From positions 1,922,001-1,986,000 of the forward strand of contig JACONQ010000014.1 in the NCBI GenBank assembly GCA_014281115.1: DNA of 64,000 nt. Reading direction: 5' to 3'. The notes below the pieces were generated by a model. That model made no database searches. It was not told the origin of the DNA and worked only from the letters and a program-made list of their open reading frames with translations. Positions 44,925 to 55,742 of the stretch are shown in pieces (positions within the stretch are counted from its first letter, which is position 1; each line of letters begins with the position of its first letter). The stretch comes from Laburnicola sp. R22_1 (lineage: Eukaryota; Ascomycota; Dothideomycetes; Pleosporales; Didymosphaeriaceae). The position numbers were made by a program, and so were the translations under genes.

Positions 44925-46990
44925 ACCTATAGTAAAGGCGAATAGTCGACCACGCTAGTCTAATCGCGCTAGTCTTAGGTAAGTCATACAGTTAAGACAC
45001 TAGTAGAGTTAAGTAACTACTAATAGCTACTAATAATAGCAACCTAGGACTAATTTCTTTACGCTATATAATTATATATATATAACCTTATCTATATTTA
45101 TACCACGCGTGTAAATATAACTATAATAGGGGCAGCCAAAAATTAGCTAAATATAAAATAGTGTAAGAAGACTACTATAAAGCATCTATAATAAGTATTA
45201 AAGAATGTGATTATAAAAGATTTCTAGCTTATTAGACAAAAGATAAAAATATAACACAATATAGTAAAATGTGTAACTAACAAAATTAATAGGTACCTAA
45301 TATTATTTAACCTAGCATTATAGACAAAAGTATATAAGACTACACGCAATAATATAATAGCAGAACTATAGGCTAATAAATACTTTAAGATAGTTTACAA
45401 ACTTCTAAACTCTACGCTAAAGAATAAGTAGAAAGCTAGAAAGTAGCGCGAATAGGCTGGGCTTAATTTCTAGACAATAGTCCTGCGGAGACAAAATAAA
45501 AACATAAAGATATCTAAGGCTGAGGCGAATATAATAGACTAAACGCGGGTTTATTATAGGGTAATATTGTAATAACTTATAAGTTAGATATCTTTAGTTA
45601 CTTTATAATAAAACATAGGCATAGCTAATATAACTATGCTATAAGCACTTTGTATTAATAATACTCTATATACTAATACGTAAACTATAAACTACTTATT
45701 TAGGAAGAATAAAATAAATATTCGAGTTACTAATACAAAGAGGAAAGGTTTTTTTAACTCGCCTATTATTAAGTATCTAATATAATTACGTACTGATAAT
45801 AAGTAGACGCAATAGTAGGGAGAAGAACCTAACTCTAGTTACACTTAACGCCCTTTAAGATATTATACAAAAGACTCTAAAACTAATATAGAAGCCGCTA
45901 AATATATTTTATATATAGGCACCTAGAGTTATATAACTAATAAAGATTAAGATAACTAGCGTCCTTTAGACAGAACTGCAACTACTAGCAGCAACTATAG
46001 TAATAGAATAGAATATTATAATAGTATAACCGCTAGTTATAATAAAGGTCTTTTAATATACTTACTCTATACTATAGCACTAATAGATATACTAGACAAA
46101 TAACTTCTAGCACTTTATATATCTCTCTATAAATAATATAGTATAGTTAATATAGACTCTAATTCTAACTTATTGCAAATATAGAAAGGTGAGAATTAAA
46201 AGTTACTAGATAGAACTTAGTATAAATTATAGTAAATTAATAGATAACAGATTCTACTCCTATATTCTATACTAGCGATAACAGCTTAAATAGCAAATTA
46301 GACAACTAAAGAAAGACACAACAATAATAGAAAAATAAGAAGAGTAATTTTCTAAGTAGTAGCGAGTTAGATAAGTACACAATAATTAGAGGAAGGCAAT
46401 AATAGTAGAATAAGAAGAAGAGCGACTTTCGCCAAAGCTATAATTTAAATAGCAACCTATCTTAGCCTAGTTGCACTTTGTCACAAACTAATAGTATAAA
46501 GAGAATCCGCACACTATTGCTATATATTTTACTAATACTCTTATTACTCTAATATAGTGTAACAGCTATTAATAAGAATAAAGTATAGAGAACTATTAAT
46601 GTAGATAGTGCTAATCTATCCAGAGGAGGCGAATTTTAAAATACTAAGTACAGATAGTAATTATTATAATAATAGCTAACTAAGACGCAGTGTGTGCTAT
46701 AGTAAGTTACTATAACTCTATATAATACTAAAATCTCGCTAACAATTATCCACAGAGCAAATGCGACCATTAACACTAATCTTAGCCAGGTACGCGCTTA
46801 TATAATAGAATAGTCATACACTATAATAGCGCAGATAGTTATACTTAACTAGGCCACGCTTATAATATTATATAATATAATTATATTCCCTATAATATAG
46901 ACCCTTACTCTAGGTTCTATAATACTTCCCTACTAATAGATAGTATTAGCTAAAATAGTTGTGTAGAGCGAGCGATATAGTAGTAATAGT
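44925..46990. other. AT-rich RIPed DNA, nothing identified
   Basis: No element ends, long frame or motif recognised. It might hold the N-terminal lobe of the helicase relic that follows, but no helicase motif could be read. Confidence 0.4.
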
Positions 46991-46999
46991 AATAAGTCT

Positions 47000-49190
47000 A
47001 GTCCTAGCATTAGAAAGTCCTACCCCTATCTAGTGAGGTTAATTATAGGGTTCTACATTATAAGATAGAGAATGATTATTAATCTTGCGTAAAAATACAA
47101 AATAGGCGAGTTATCTACCTAAAGGAGTAGCAGGTCTATGCCTAAGACAGGACTAATACTCACTATCACATCCTTGCTTAGCTAATTTATAGACATATAA
47201 CTACTAAATACTAATAGAATGTGGCTAGATTATAATAGTTGTAAATACTAGTAGTAACTAGAGAAACGTTATCTTAAGCCTACTATACTAAGCGCAGATA
47301 GCAAAATTCTCTAAACTACTATTTAGGCTCGCTATTAAACACAAACTAATAAGACGTATTATAAAGAACTAGCTTAAAGAGCAATATACGCAAGAGCTTA
47401 ATAACCATTATATATATATAGAAAGAAAGTGGCAATAAACCTATAGCACGCTTAATAACTTTTAGCCACTATTACAAATGCAGCCAGTTAACCTAATGCT
47501 ATCCTAGACGTTAACAGACAAAGAGCTGACTAGTATTTATAGAACCTTATAGTATAATAATATAGCTAAAGAAAATAAAGACTATTATAAACTATAATGG
47601 GTATGCAATATAGCATATTATATACTACGAGGTTTGCAACAACTTATAACAATAATAGTACTAAAATGTCTAGCCTAGATACTAAAGCTATTCTAACTAA
47701 CGTAATAAAGTAGGCGATAAGTCTAGAGACTTATTATAAACTACTTCTTATACTATATTATCTAAATGTCTTAGCGACTAAGATATATAGGAAAATCTTA
47801 TAATCCTAAAAGCGCGAGAATACATAAGTCTATACTCTAACATCTTACCTTTGAGTATAGCCCACAAATAGTAGCCGTGGTAAATACTAGTATAAGAGGG
47901 GTAAAACCTTCCTTACAGCCATATAAAAAAATACTATCTACCCTTAATATAATCTAAAAAGGTGGCACTCAGGCTGCTCACAAAGTAAGAAAGATAGAAA
48001 AGGAGTATACTATGCTTAAAGACTATAAGTTTCTTTAATACAGCAAGATTATAGCAAATATTATACAGATAATATTAATCGAATGCGATAAACACATATA
48101 AAGGCTAGATAGAAAGCCTCTACTAAAAATAGCGAATATTAAACTTATCTAGAAGGACGTTGTTATCGAATATAACTAGACGAGTAGAGATATAATGCAA
48201 AATATTGTTTAGTTAGTAAACTAAAAAAAAGAGCGTCTAGAGCACAAGGGAAGAATGGAATAATTAATATTAGATATTAAAGTCTTACTATAATCTATGT
48301 ATTGCAGGCACAGCGTTATTACTTATTAAGTTCTATAATAAGTATAGCATAGATACGCATTCTAACTAACTACAAAGCATTTCTAGCAACCTTAAAGCGT
48401 TGCTCTTATTCACTAATTTTGGCAAGGCTATTAAGGGCAATTTAAAGTAGGCATATATACAACAGTATATTTAGAAGATTAAGGTATTAAGGAAGAGCGT
48501 GTTTTTAGGGCTTTACTCTAATAGGAAGCTGCGCTAGAATAAGATTATAATTAAGATAAAGATGCTAACAATTATATTACTTAACGCTATTATACGTATA
48601 TTATAAATCGTAATAAGTTACTATACTAACAGCTATAGGGTGTATAGAAGCTTATTAAGAGTCAAGTAAACGTTACTAAGAAGTTTTACACTATTGTTTA
48701 GATTATCTAGAATAAAATGCATGTTGCACTTATCTATAGTGGGATGAGCTTTCCTAAGCGAAGGATAATTATTAACGCATTTAATAGCGTTAATAGCTTA
48801 TTAAGGGTTATTATAACAACTATAAACTTGTATACTAAGGGTATTAACCTCGTAGATACAAACTACATTATTATAAAATCGCCAGCTCGTAAAATTAAGG
48901 AGCTTAAATAGTTTATCTAATAGCTAGTCTGGCTAAAGCAAAAGAAGTTAGTTGTAAACGCGCGCTTGCTCTATAATAAATATAGCTAGGTTAATATAAG
49001 GAGGGCAATAAAGCGTAAGCAGTTATTAGAGAAAGTAGATATAGTAATTGTAAAGGACACGATAGGCGTAGAGGAATATAAACATTCTAATAAAAAAACT
49101 ACTCTAGACTTAGAGTTGGCATACTATAAAGCGTTAAGATTATATAAGGCTAGGGCAAAGGCTAGTAGATGCACCTTAAGATGCAAAAAA
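47000..49190 (+). pseudogene. SNF2-like helicase relic (C-terminal lobe readable)
   Basis: The plus strand is readable with RIP stops. The clearest part, 48,717-49,010, reads MHVALIYSGMSFPKRRIIIN, then VIITTINLYTKGINLVDTNY and the motif VI-like segment ending LVWLKQKKLVVNARLLYN. This matches the order of SNF2/RAD5-type C-terminal helicase lobes ('GS....R...I..F', 'TT...G.GINL..A..VI...P', 'QAI.R..RLGQ.K.V...RL'). The upstream stretch 47,340-48,240 is in a long readable frame (EYSPQIVAVVNTSIRGVK and others) and may be the inter-lobe insertion. The N-terminal ATPase motifs were not found. The proteins in RIPed regions that carry this domain are often repeated families, which may be why it was RIPed. 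Confidence 0.5.
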
Positions 49191-49199
49191 TAGGAAGAA

Positions 49200-49640
49200 T
49201 AGGTAACTAAAGGAACTTAAATGCATGCGTAGTTAGAGTGAATTATAACTATTACTGGGACGTAGTAAGTTATAGCGATTTAGAATTAATATAGGGCGTA
49301 GTAAAAGAGGTTACAACTAGTACTATATTATAGTAAGTTATAGTAATTTAGAATTAAATGTATGCGCATTTAAATAGAATTATAACTATTACTAGGACAT
49401 AGTAAGTTATAGTAATTTAGAGTTAAGTATTATATAACCTAGGTTTATATATACTTTCTTATAATATTATATATCTATATACTTATATATTTAGGCAGAT
49501 TTGCACATGCCTACACATATCTATACATACTTGTATATTTAGGTAGGTTTGCATATAACTACGCATACCTATATATACTTATATATTTAGGCAGGTTTAC
49601 GCATACCTACGCATATTTATACACGTTTAAGCAAAATTGC
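49200..49640. repeat. Two adjacent short tandem arrays (about 67 bp x3 and about 49 bp x3)
   Basis: TAGTAAGTTATAGYRATTTAG occurs at about 49,264, 49,331 and 49,399. Directly after it, TATATATTTAGGCAGRTTTGCACATGCC-like units occur at about 49,483, 49,532 and 49,581. The arrays lie exactly where the P-loop half of the NACHT domain of the downstream pseudogene should be. Confidence 0.6.
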
Positions 49641-49649
49641 GCTAAGCTA

Positions 49650-51552
49650 AAATGAATTTTTTTCCTAATATATAGGGTTTACTATACTTGCTTATTATTT
49701 AGCAGCCTTTACTTATTTTACATATTTAAAAAAAGTATAATTATATAGGCAAAGCACTATTTAAGGATATAAACGCATAGATTGCCTTATTTAAGATTTT
49801 TATAAGTATTTTATAGGATTTAAATTTAGGCAGCACGTACTTAGTTATTAATAGGCTTAATAAGTGTATAGTAGACTTACTAAAATTGCTTAATTTTATT
49901 GCCTAGTAATCTTTTACATCGCCTTACTTTAAGTAAATTATATTAAGCTATAATTGGCTAGATATTAAGAAACAGTTAGCAAAGGCCAAATAGAGAGTAA
50001 GACTAAGCCTAGAGCTAAACGCAGAGTTAGTATTAGCCGCTATTAGTATTTTTATTTAGTAGAAAGTACTCTAATTATTATAGAATAAAAAGTATAATAG
50101 CAAAATAAGAGAAGCTATACAATATTACCTATCCATAAATATAGACAGCACTTTTCTTTAGGTAGCATTAGTATACTAGAATCTTAAAGATGTCCCTAAG
50201 CGGAATATTATAAAGAAGTTAAGCGCCTTTCTACTTAGCCTTAACTTACTCTATAAGCAGATAATATAGCAGCTATACAGTTTAGATAATACTAATATTT
50301 ATATAGAAATTCTAGCCGTCGCTGCAACTATATATTAACTCACTACTCTCGAGGAGCTAGTTGCACTTACTAAACAGCTTAAGGATATTACAGACAATCC
50401 TAAGTTAATATAAGAAATTATTGGCCACTATAGGTTATTTCTTACACTATAAAAGAATACTATCTACTTTGTGCATTAATCTAAAAAGAACTTTCTACTC
50501 GCACAGGCATCTAGAGATATTTTCCTATTAGGGCAGGACGCAGTTTACCGCGTACTCGCCGTAAGATTGCTCTAGGCCATATTTGCCACGCTTAAATAAG
50601 ATATATATAGCTTATATAAGCTAGACTATTCTATTAAGTAGATTAAACTCCCACAACTAGATCTACTAGCGTCGTCGCGCTATTTATATATCTACTAGGT
50701 TAATTATCTTTATAATGGGAATTCTATCCCTTTTGCAGCTAATCTAGTTAACCTTTAGGATAATAATAGTGTTTACGAGTTTCTAAGGCAGAAATATCTT
50801 AACTAGCTAGAGGCTCTGAGTCTTTATAAGAGTATGCTAAAGAGAGTAGTATTAATAGTAAAACTTAAGAGTTTAATCTATATAATACTTAAATAAGCGC
50901 CTTACTTATAATAAGTACATGCTAATATTAATTAGAAACGAGTAGACACCTCTGCCATACTTTAATTAGTTTGTAATACCCGTTAGTTTATTATATATTA
51001 TAAGGTAGTAATAGAGAACATACCTCTTTAAATATATATATTAGCACTTATATTTAGTCTAAGGGAAAGCTTAATATAAAATCTATTCTAACACAAAGCA
51101 CCTCTCTAACTTATAATAAAACTAGCTATAATAAATAAGTGGGGAGCCTACTTACAGACGCTTAAGGGCCATAGTAGTTAGGTTAGCTTAGTAGCCTTCT
51201 CTTACAACTTAACCTAAATCGCGTCGGCATTAGCTAATAGCATAGTTAAGATCTAGAATACTAGTAGTAACAAGCATCTATAGACGCTTAAGGGCTATAG
51301 CGCTTAGGTTAGGTTAGTAGCCTTCTCTTATAACTTAACCCAAATTGCGTTAGCATTAGATAATAGCATCGTTAAGATCTAGGATGCTAGTAGTAGTAAG
51401 TACCTATAGACGCTTAAGGGCCATAGCGCTTAGGTTAGCCTAGTGACCTTTTTTTATAACTTAACCTAAATCGCGTTAGTGTTAGCCAATAGTATAGTTA
51501 AGATCTAGAACGCCAGCAGCGGTAAGCACCTATAGACGCTTAAGGGTCATAG
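49650..51552 (+). pseudogene. NACHT-WD40 STAND/NLR-type protein relic (HET-E/HET-D family)
   Basis: A continuous plus-strand frame with RIP stops. It begins inside the NACHT domain (GLLYLLII.QPLLILHI, GKALFKDINA, then the Walker B region LVINRLNKC, expected LVIDALDEC, about 49,830-49,860). It continues through the NACHT-to-arm region typical of fungal NLRs (LSLELNAELVLAAISIFI, about 50,010-50,060; YFVHQSKKNFLLAQASRDIF-like, about 50,465-50,525). It ends in WD40 repeats of exactly 126 bp (42 aa) starting at 51,161, 51,287, 51,413 and 51,539, each with LKGHS.VSLVAFSYNLT and NSIVKI.(D/N). Such proteins act in heterokaryon incompatibility and non-self recognition. The P-loop half and N-terminal effector are missing, and the fourth repeat is cut by the SLA1 fragment. 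Confidence 0.8.
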
Positions 51553-52183
51553 TAGTAGGATTAGAATTATACTAGTAAGCACGGTAGTAGGGCTCTAATA
51601 TATAGGGCTATCTAGAGTAGGCGACTATTATTTATTATTAGAGTCTTACACTGCGGCAGCAACTAGTAGCTAAGAAGAGAGTAAGGGAGCTGTAGGCGGC
51701 TTAGCAGTAGTACCCGCCTTAAACTTAATATAGTTAAATAGTGTAAAGCCATAGTTGTCGCTAAAGCCTACTAGCGTCTAGTCTAAATCCAAGTTATTAT
51801 ATATATTAAGGATAGCGTCTTCCTTAAAGGAAAGCTCTTTATTAGTCTGGCGTGTATAGTTATAGAGCGCTTTAGCCTTAGAGATAGGCACAGCCTAGCG
51901 TATATTAGTGGCTACTATATACATTTTTCTGTATAGATAGCGTCTATATAGGGTAAGGCATGGCTAGTGGCCTTGTGCAGCTTACCTCCTTAATATAGTT
52001 GTTTGGGATTAACCCCTTAGACTTGTCCTTGTCCTTATCCGCGGCCTTCTTCTTAGCCTTCTACTAGTTATTGTTAGTCGACTTCTCTAGCACTATTAGG
52101 ACATTGCCCTTAGCCAGGGCGATCTTATTCTCGCTCTAGGGCACATAGTTGTAGAGGGCGCAGTAAATATCTAGAAACACCAT
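51553..52183 (-). pseudogene. SLA1: Duplicated 5' part of SLA1 (two SH3 domains), RIPed
   Basis: From ATG 52,183 the minus strand reads MVFLDIYCALYNYVP, then NKIALAKGNVLIVLEKS, a DNNWWK-type segment with both Trp turned into TAG, KAKKKAADKDKDKSKGLIPN and NYIKE. This is the first SH3 domain of the actin-cytoskeleton regulator Sla1, including its characteristic long charged RT-n-Src insert. A GTAAGC donor follows (about 51,986-51,991) and, after about 70 bp, an acceptor. Exon 2 gives the second SH3 (KALYNYTRQTNKELSFKEDA, then LVGF..NYGF....NYIKFK) and a Pro/Ala-rich linker. It stops at about 51,553 against the NLR WD40 repeats. Sla1 couples endocytic cargo to actin patches. This is only the first 200 or so residues. 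The parent gene should be elsewhere in the genome. Confidence 0.75.
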
Positions 52184-53106
52184 AGCTATGGCTAGGGGTA
52201 AAGTACGCGGCGTAGCTATATAATAGTAAACAAAGACTTATTCGTATTAGTACTATAAAAAACACAGGAGCCTACTGCAGTGCGCTGCATACACTAGGCG
52301 AAGGCTAATAGGGGTATACTAGAGGGTAAATGCCCATACTATTAAGGGGCTTATTAATAGCCTACTAGCGGTAGGAGTAGGCAGAAAGTGTAAAAAGCGC
52401 CTAGAAAAGGGTAAGTAGGTGTAAAAGCGCAGAGAAGGAGCGTAAGAGGCGACTACAATAGCAAATATAAAGGCAAATATAAAAGCAAACGCAAACGTAA
52501 CAGCAAAGGCAAGATAAAATAGAGGCCAGCCACTATCCACGCAGTATTAAAGCTAGGGCGCAAGCACGGGCCACCCTTCGAATTGGGCAGGGGCTCAACT
52601 ATAGACCATATCAATTGCAGTGTGGGGACGTCTCTCTCCACACATTTAAGATTGTACAGTAGTAAATATTTCTAGTTATATGGCTATCTTCTACTGCTAA
52701 CCTAGCCACTAGATTTAATCTCCTATTAAGCACTCATAAACAACAATACAGGTTTGTCGCCCACTACTTCTTTTCCTTAGCAGCTATATACTAATCTGTT
52801 TAGAAACTAATTTGCTCAACCTATAATGCTTTTATTGCCCTATTTACTCACTATTAGTTTACTAGGAGAAGGTAATTTCTTTTTAAATTCTTATATTACA
52901 AAGGCACTATTATTAACTAGGTCGGAGCCTAACTACTATGAGTTAGGCTCTAGTTAGCTAGCTTGCACCTTGGCTTAAGTTTGCCCCAGTATAACTTATA
53001 TACCCCTCGCTCCAATCTCCCACTACTATTAAATATATATGTATGGCTTTCCTTCGCTCCTATATAATTATAATTTTTCCTCCTCCCCCTCCCTCTTCTC
53101 GCCAGG
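52184..53106. other. Upstream DNA of the SLA1 copy, spacer and MFS leader
   Basis: 52,184-52,640 is probably the duplicated promoter/5' UTR of SLA1; it keeps more GC than its surroundings. At 52,926-52,952 AGCCTAAC and GTTAGGCT form a perfect 8-bp stem around an 11-base loop. From about 53,060 a CT-rich stretch (TTTTTCCTCCTCCCCCTCCC) precedes the MFS start, as is common for fungal leaders. No gene was seen here. Confidence 0.45.
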
Positions 53107-54612
53107 ATGATAAAGGCGCCATCGCCGCAAGAGTTAGCCCTACTAGTAACAGACATTTAAGATGTGGCTACAGATAAGTAAGAAGAGCCCGATACTACCA
53201 ACACGTAAGCTCGCGCGCGTAAGATCTAGTTAAAGGTTAATTTCTAATTACTGTCTATTACCAGCATTCTCTATAGTTTAAACCTGCTAAATAGCAGAGT
53301 TATCTTAAGCGCGTTAGTAACAAGCATACTGTTGGATCTGCAACTTAATTAAGGAAACTACTAGTTAGTGTTAATCTTTATCTTTACAATCACCTCTATT
53401 GCCTTCTAGCTTCTATTAACCATTGTGGTCTGGATATTTGGCCTAAGAATCTAGTTTAGTTTTATTACCTTCTGCTTTGGCATTATCACGCTATACACGG
53501 CTTTTGTTTAGACCTAGAGGCAGATAATTACACTGCGCATTTTACTCGGCATGGCCATAAGTAGTATCTATTCCAGCTTAACGTACCTAATATTAACGTA
53601 GTACACGCGTAAAGAACAGCAACTGCGTTTTGCTCTTATGTAGAGTAGCAAGGTTACAGTACTGGCCACAGAAAGTATTGTTAATTTTGGACTGAATAAG
53701 CTCAATAGGTTATCTGGGCTAAAAGGATAACAATGGATATTTGTTTTACAGGAATCTATTACAGCGTTTATTAGCATTCTTACTTACTAGTAGATGGTAG
53801 ATTTTCTAGACAGCTTACACAACAGCTTTATATTTCTGAGCCCAGAAGAGTTAAAAATCGCTGCAAGTTGTATTAAGAAAGACTAGGGCGACGTCGAGCT
53901 AGACCCCTTCTCCTGGTCCAAGGTCCTTATCCACACTAAAGACCCCAAAGTGTATGGATTCTGCGTCTTGTACTTCTTCTAGAACCTAGTATTAATAAGT
54001 CTGTTGTACTTTCTACCCATTATTCTCTAGGGGGGCATGGGCTTTAGCACAAATGTGGCCATCTTGCTCTTCGCTCTACTGTACTACTACTCTGTTATTC
54101 CCACTATCCTCTCCTTGCTTATTGGCGACAAGTATTAGCTCCGCGGGCCCATTGTCACGTTTAATTCACTTTGCCTTATTGCTGGCTTCTGTATGCTTGG
54201 CTTTAGTGACTAAGTTACTGTCCGCTATGTTGGTATATACCTTGGCACCAAAGCTTATGTTGCTAACTGGGCGGGTATGGCGACCTACTACCGGTAAGCG
54301 AATAATATTGTGGGACAATGGAAACAGGTATTTATAGCTGCCGCAGTGACCGCTTTTAATGGGGCTGGTGGTATTGCTGGCAGCTTTATTGTGAGGCAAC
54401 TAGAGGCGCCAAGGTACATGACCGCGATCTGGGTCTTGATAGGGTGAGTGTATACTTTATGCGTGATAACGTGCGCTAACAAGAATAGATCGCACATTCT
54501 AATTATTGGATGCATCGCTGCATTCTCTGTATATTTTTACATGGCCAATAAGAGACAGAGAGTGGGAAAGGAAATCTTGGAATTGACCCAAGGCTTCAGG
54601 TTCACATACTAA
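53107..54612 (+). pseudogene. Major facilitator superfamily transporter (allantoate/anion-cation symporter type), RIPed
   Basis: A full-length gene can be followed from ATG 53,107 to TAA 54,610-54,612. The N-terminal hydrophilic part is followed by membrane segments. Readable anchors are SITSILYSLNLLN (TM1 region, in place of 'YFLSYLDR.N'), FRIQFSFITFCFGIITLYTA-like TM3 with a degraded loop after it, then QQWIFVLQESITAF, and the C-terminal half DPKVYGFCVLYFFQNLVL, FSTNVAILLFA, YIGTKAYVANWAGMATYYR-like and GPAGGIAGSFIVRQLEAPRY-like. An intron at 54,444-54,488 (GTGAGT, branch GCTAAC, AATAG) restores IGSHILIIGCIAAFSVYFYM across the splice. About twenty TAA/TAG replace Gln/Trp, densest at the 5' end. 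It is non-functional. It converges on the SDR gene with 53 bp between them. Confidence 0.8.
54444..54488 (+). other. Conserved spliceosomal intron in the MFS pseudogene
   Basis: 45 bp with GTGAGT donor, GCTAAC branch site and TAG acceptor. Removing it joins ATA GG to A TCG CAC, giving IGSH in the expected family context. Confidence 0.6.
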
Positions 54613-54665
54613 GAGGTACTCTACAGACCTCGAGATATATCGAGCAATATAGTCCTCTATAGCTT

Positions 54666-55742
54666 CTACCAAGCAAACTTCTCTCCCACCAACCCCTCGC
54701 TAACCTCCCACAACCTATCCGCCGCCCCCTTATCCAACGCATAGCCCGGCACCTGCGCCGAAACCCGACAATCACTCAAATACGTGCCCTGCCCATCCGG
54801 CCCAGGCAACTCCAGCCCCGGATCCGTCGCGGCCCTCACCGCCGTCGCGGCCCCCTCATCCAGCGACTTAAACCCCCCATGCCCCGCCTTGGCCCTCGCC
54901 TCCATCGCCTTAGCCAACCACTCCTTATCCGTCGACCGCTGCAACTCGGTCATCACCTCCCCCGGATGCACGGCAAAACTCCGCACCCCAAACCTCTCCC
55001 CCAACCTCTTATTCAGCCCCACGGAAAACAAAATATTCGCCGTCTTGCTCATCCCATACGCGCCCATGGGAATATACGTCGTATCGTCATCCACCTCCAG
55101 GTTCGCCATCTTCAGCATCGCTACATTCGGCGCCTCAGCAGCGGGAAGCTGCGAGAGCGGCGTCGACCACGTAAGATCGCTGAACCGCACCGGCGACACG
55201 AACGCCCCCACGCTACTCACGTTGACAATGCGCGGCTGCGTCCCCGCCAGGATCTTCCCCATGATGAGATTGGTAAACAAGAAGTGTCCCACGTGGTTCG
55301 TCGCGAAGTGCATCTCTATCCCCTCGGCGCTCAGCGTCTTCTCTTGGATATTCATTACTCCCGCGTTGTTGATCACGATGTCGATGGCGGGCACGTCGGG
55401 CCAGCTGAGGACTTGGGCGGCGGCAGCGCGCACCGAGGCCTGCGAGCTGAGGTCGAGGAGGAGCGGTTTGAAGGTCACGGTTGGGTGGGCGGTGCGCAGG
55501 GTGTGCAGGCTTTGGTCGAGTTTGGCGGGGGTGCGGCCCGTGAGGATTATGAGGTTGGGGGATTGTGTGGCGAGGGCGGAGGCGGTGCTGTGGCCGAGGC
55601 CGGTGGGGTTGACGCCTGTTATGAGGATTGTGCGGGAGTGGATGGAGGGGGCGAAGGTGCTGGATATGGTGGAGGCGGTGGTGGTGGGGCCCCATGAGGT
55701 TGGGGAGGAGGAGGGGGTGGTGGTGGTGGTGGATGAGGACAT
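54666..55742 (-). CDS. Short-chain dehydrogenase/reductase (358 aa, intact)
   Basis: An uninterrupted, GC-rich frame with normal fungal codon use, the only intact cellular gene in the window. The N-terminal 30 residues are Ser/Thr-rich and low complexity. The Rossmann fold starts at about 38 with TILITGVNPTGLG (cofactor loop TGxxxxGxG variant, residues 42-50). NNAG stabilises the sheet at 125-128. The catalytic Ser lies in VNVSSVGA (about 176-177), and Tyr229/Lys233 in YGMSK complete the triad. An HPGEVMTELQ loop (about 268) resembles the retinol-dehydrogenase/WWOX-like 'classical' branch. It should catalyse NAD(P)H-dependent oxidoreduction of a carbonyl or alcohol. The substrate cannot be told. 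It needs no intron. Its left neighbour is the RIPed MFS transporter (convergent), which places it exactly at the AT-rich/GC-normal boundary, yet it shows no RIP. Confidence 0.93.
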   Translation of the reverse strand: MSSSTTTTTPSSSPTSWGPTTTASTISSTFAPSIHSRTILITGVNPTGLGHSTASALATQSPNLIILTGRTPAKLDQSLHTLRTAHPTVTFKPLLLDLSSQASVRAAAAQVLSWPDVPAIDIVINNAGVMNIQEKTLSAEGIEMHFATNHVGHFLFTNLIMGKILAGTQPRIVNVSSVGAFVSPVRFSDLTWSTPLSQLPAAEAPNVAMLKMANLEVDDDTTYIPMGAYGMSKTANILFSVGLNKRLGERFGVRSFAVHPGEVMTELQRSTDKEWLAKAMEARAKAGHGGFKSLDEGAATAVRAATDPGLELPGPDGQGTYLSDCRVSAQVPGYALDKGAADRLWEVSEGLVGEKFAW

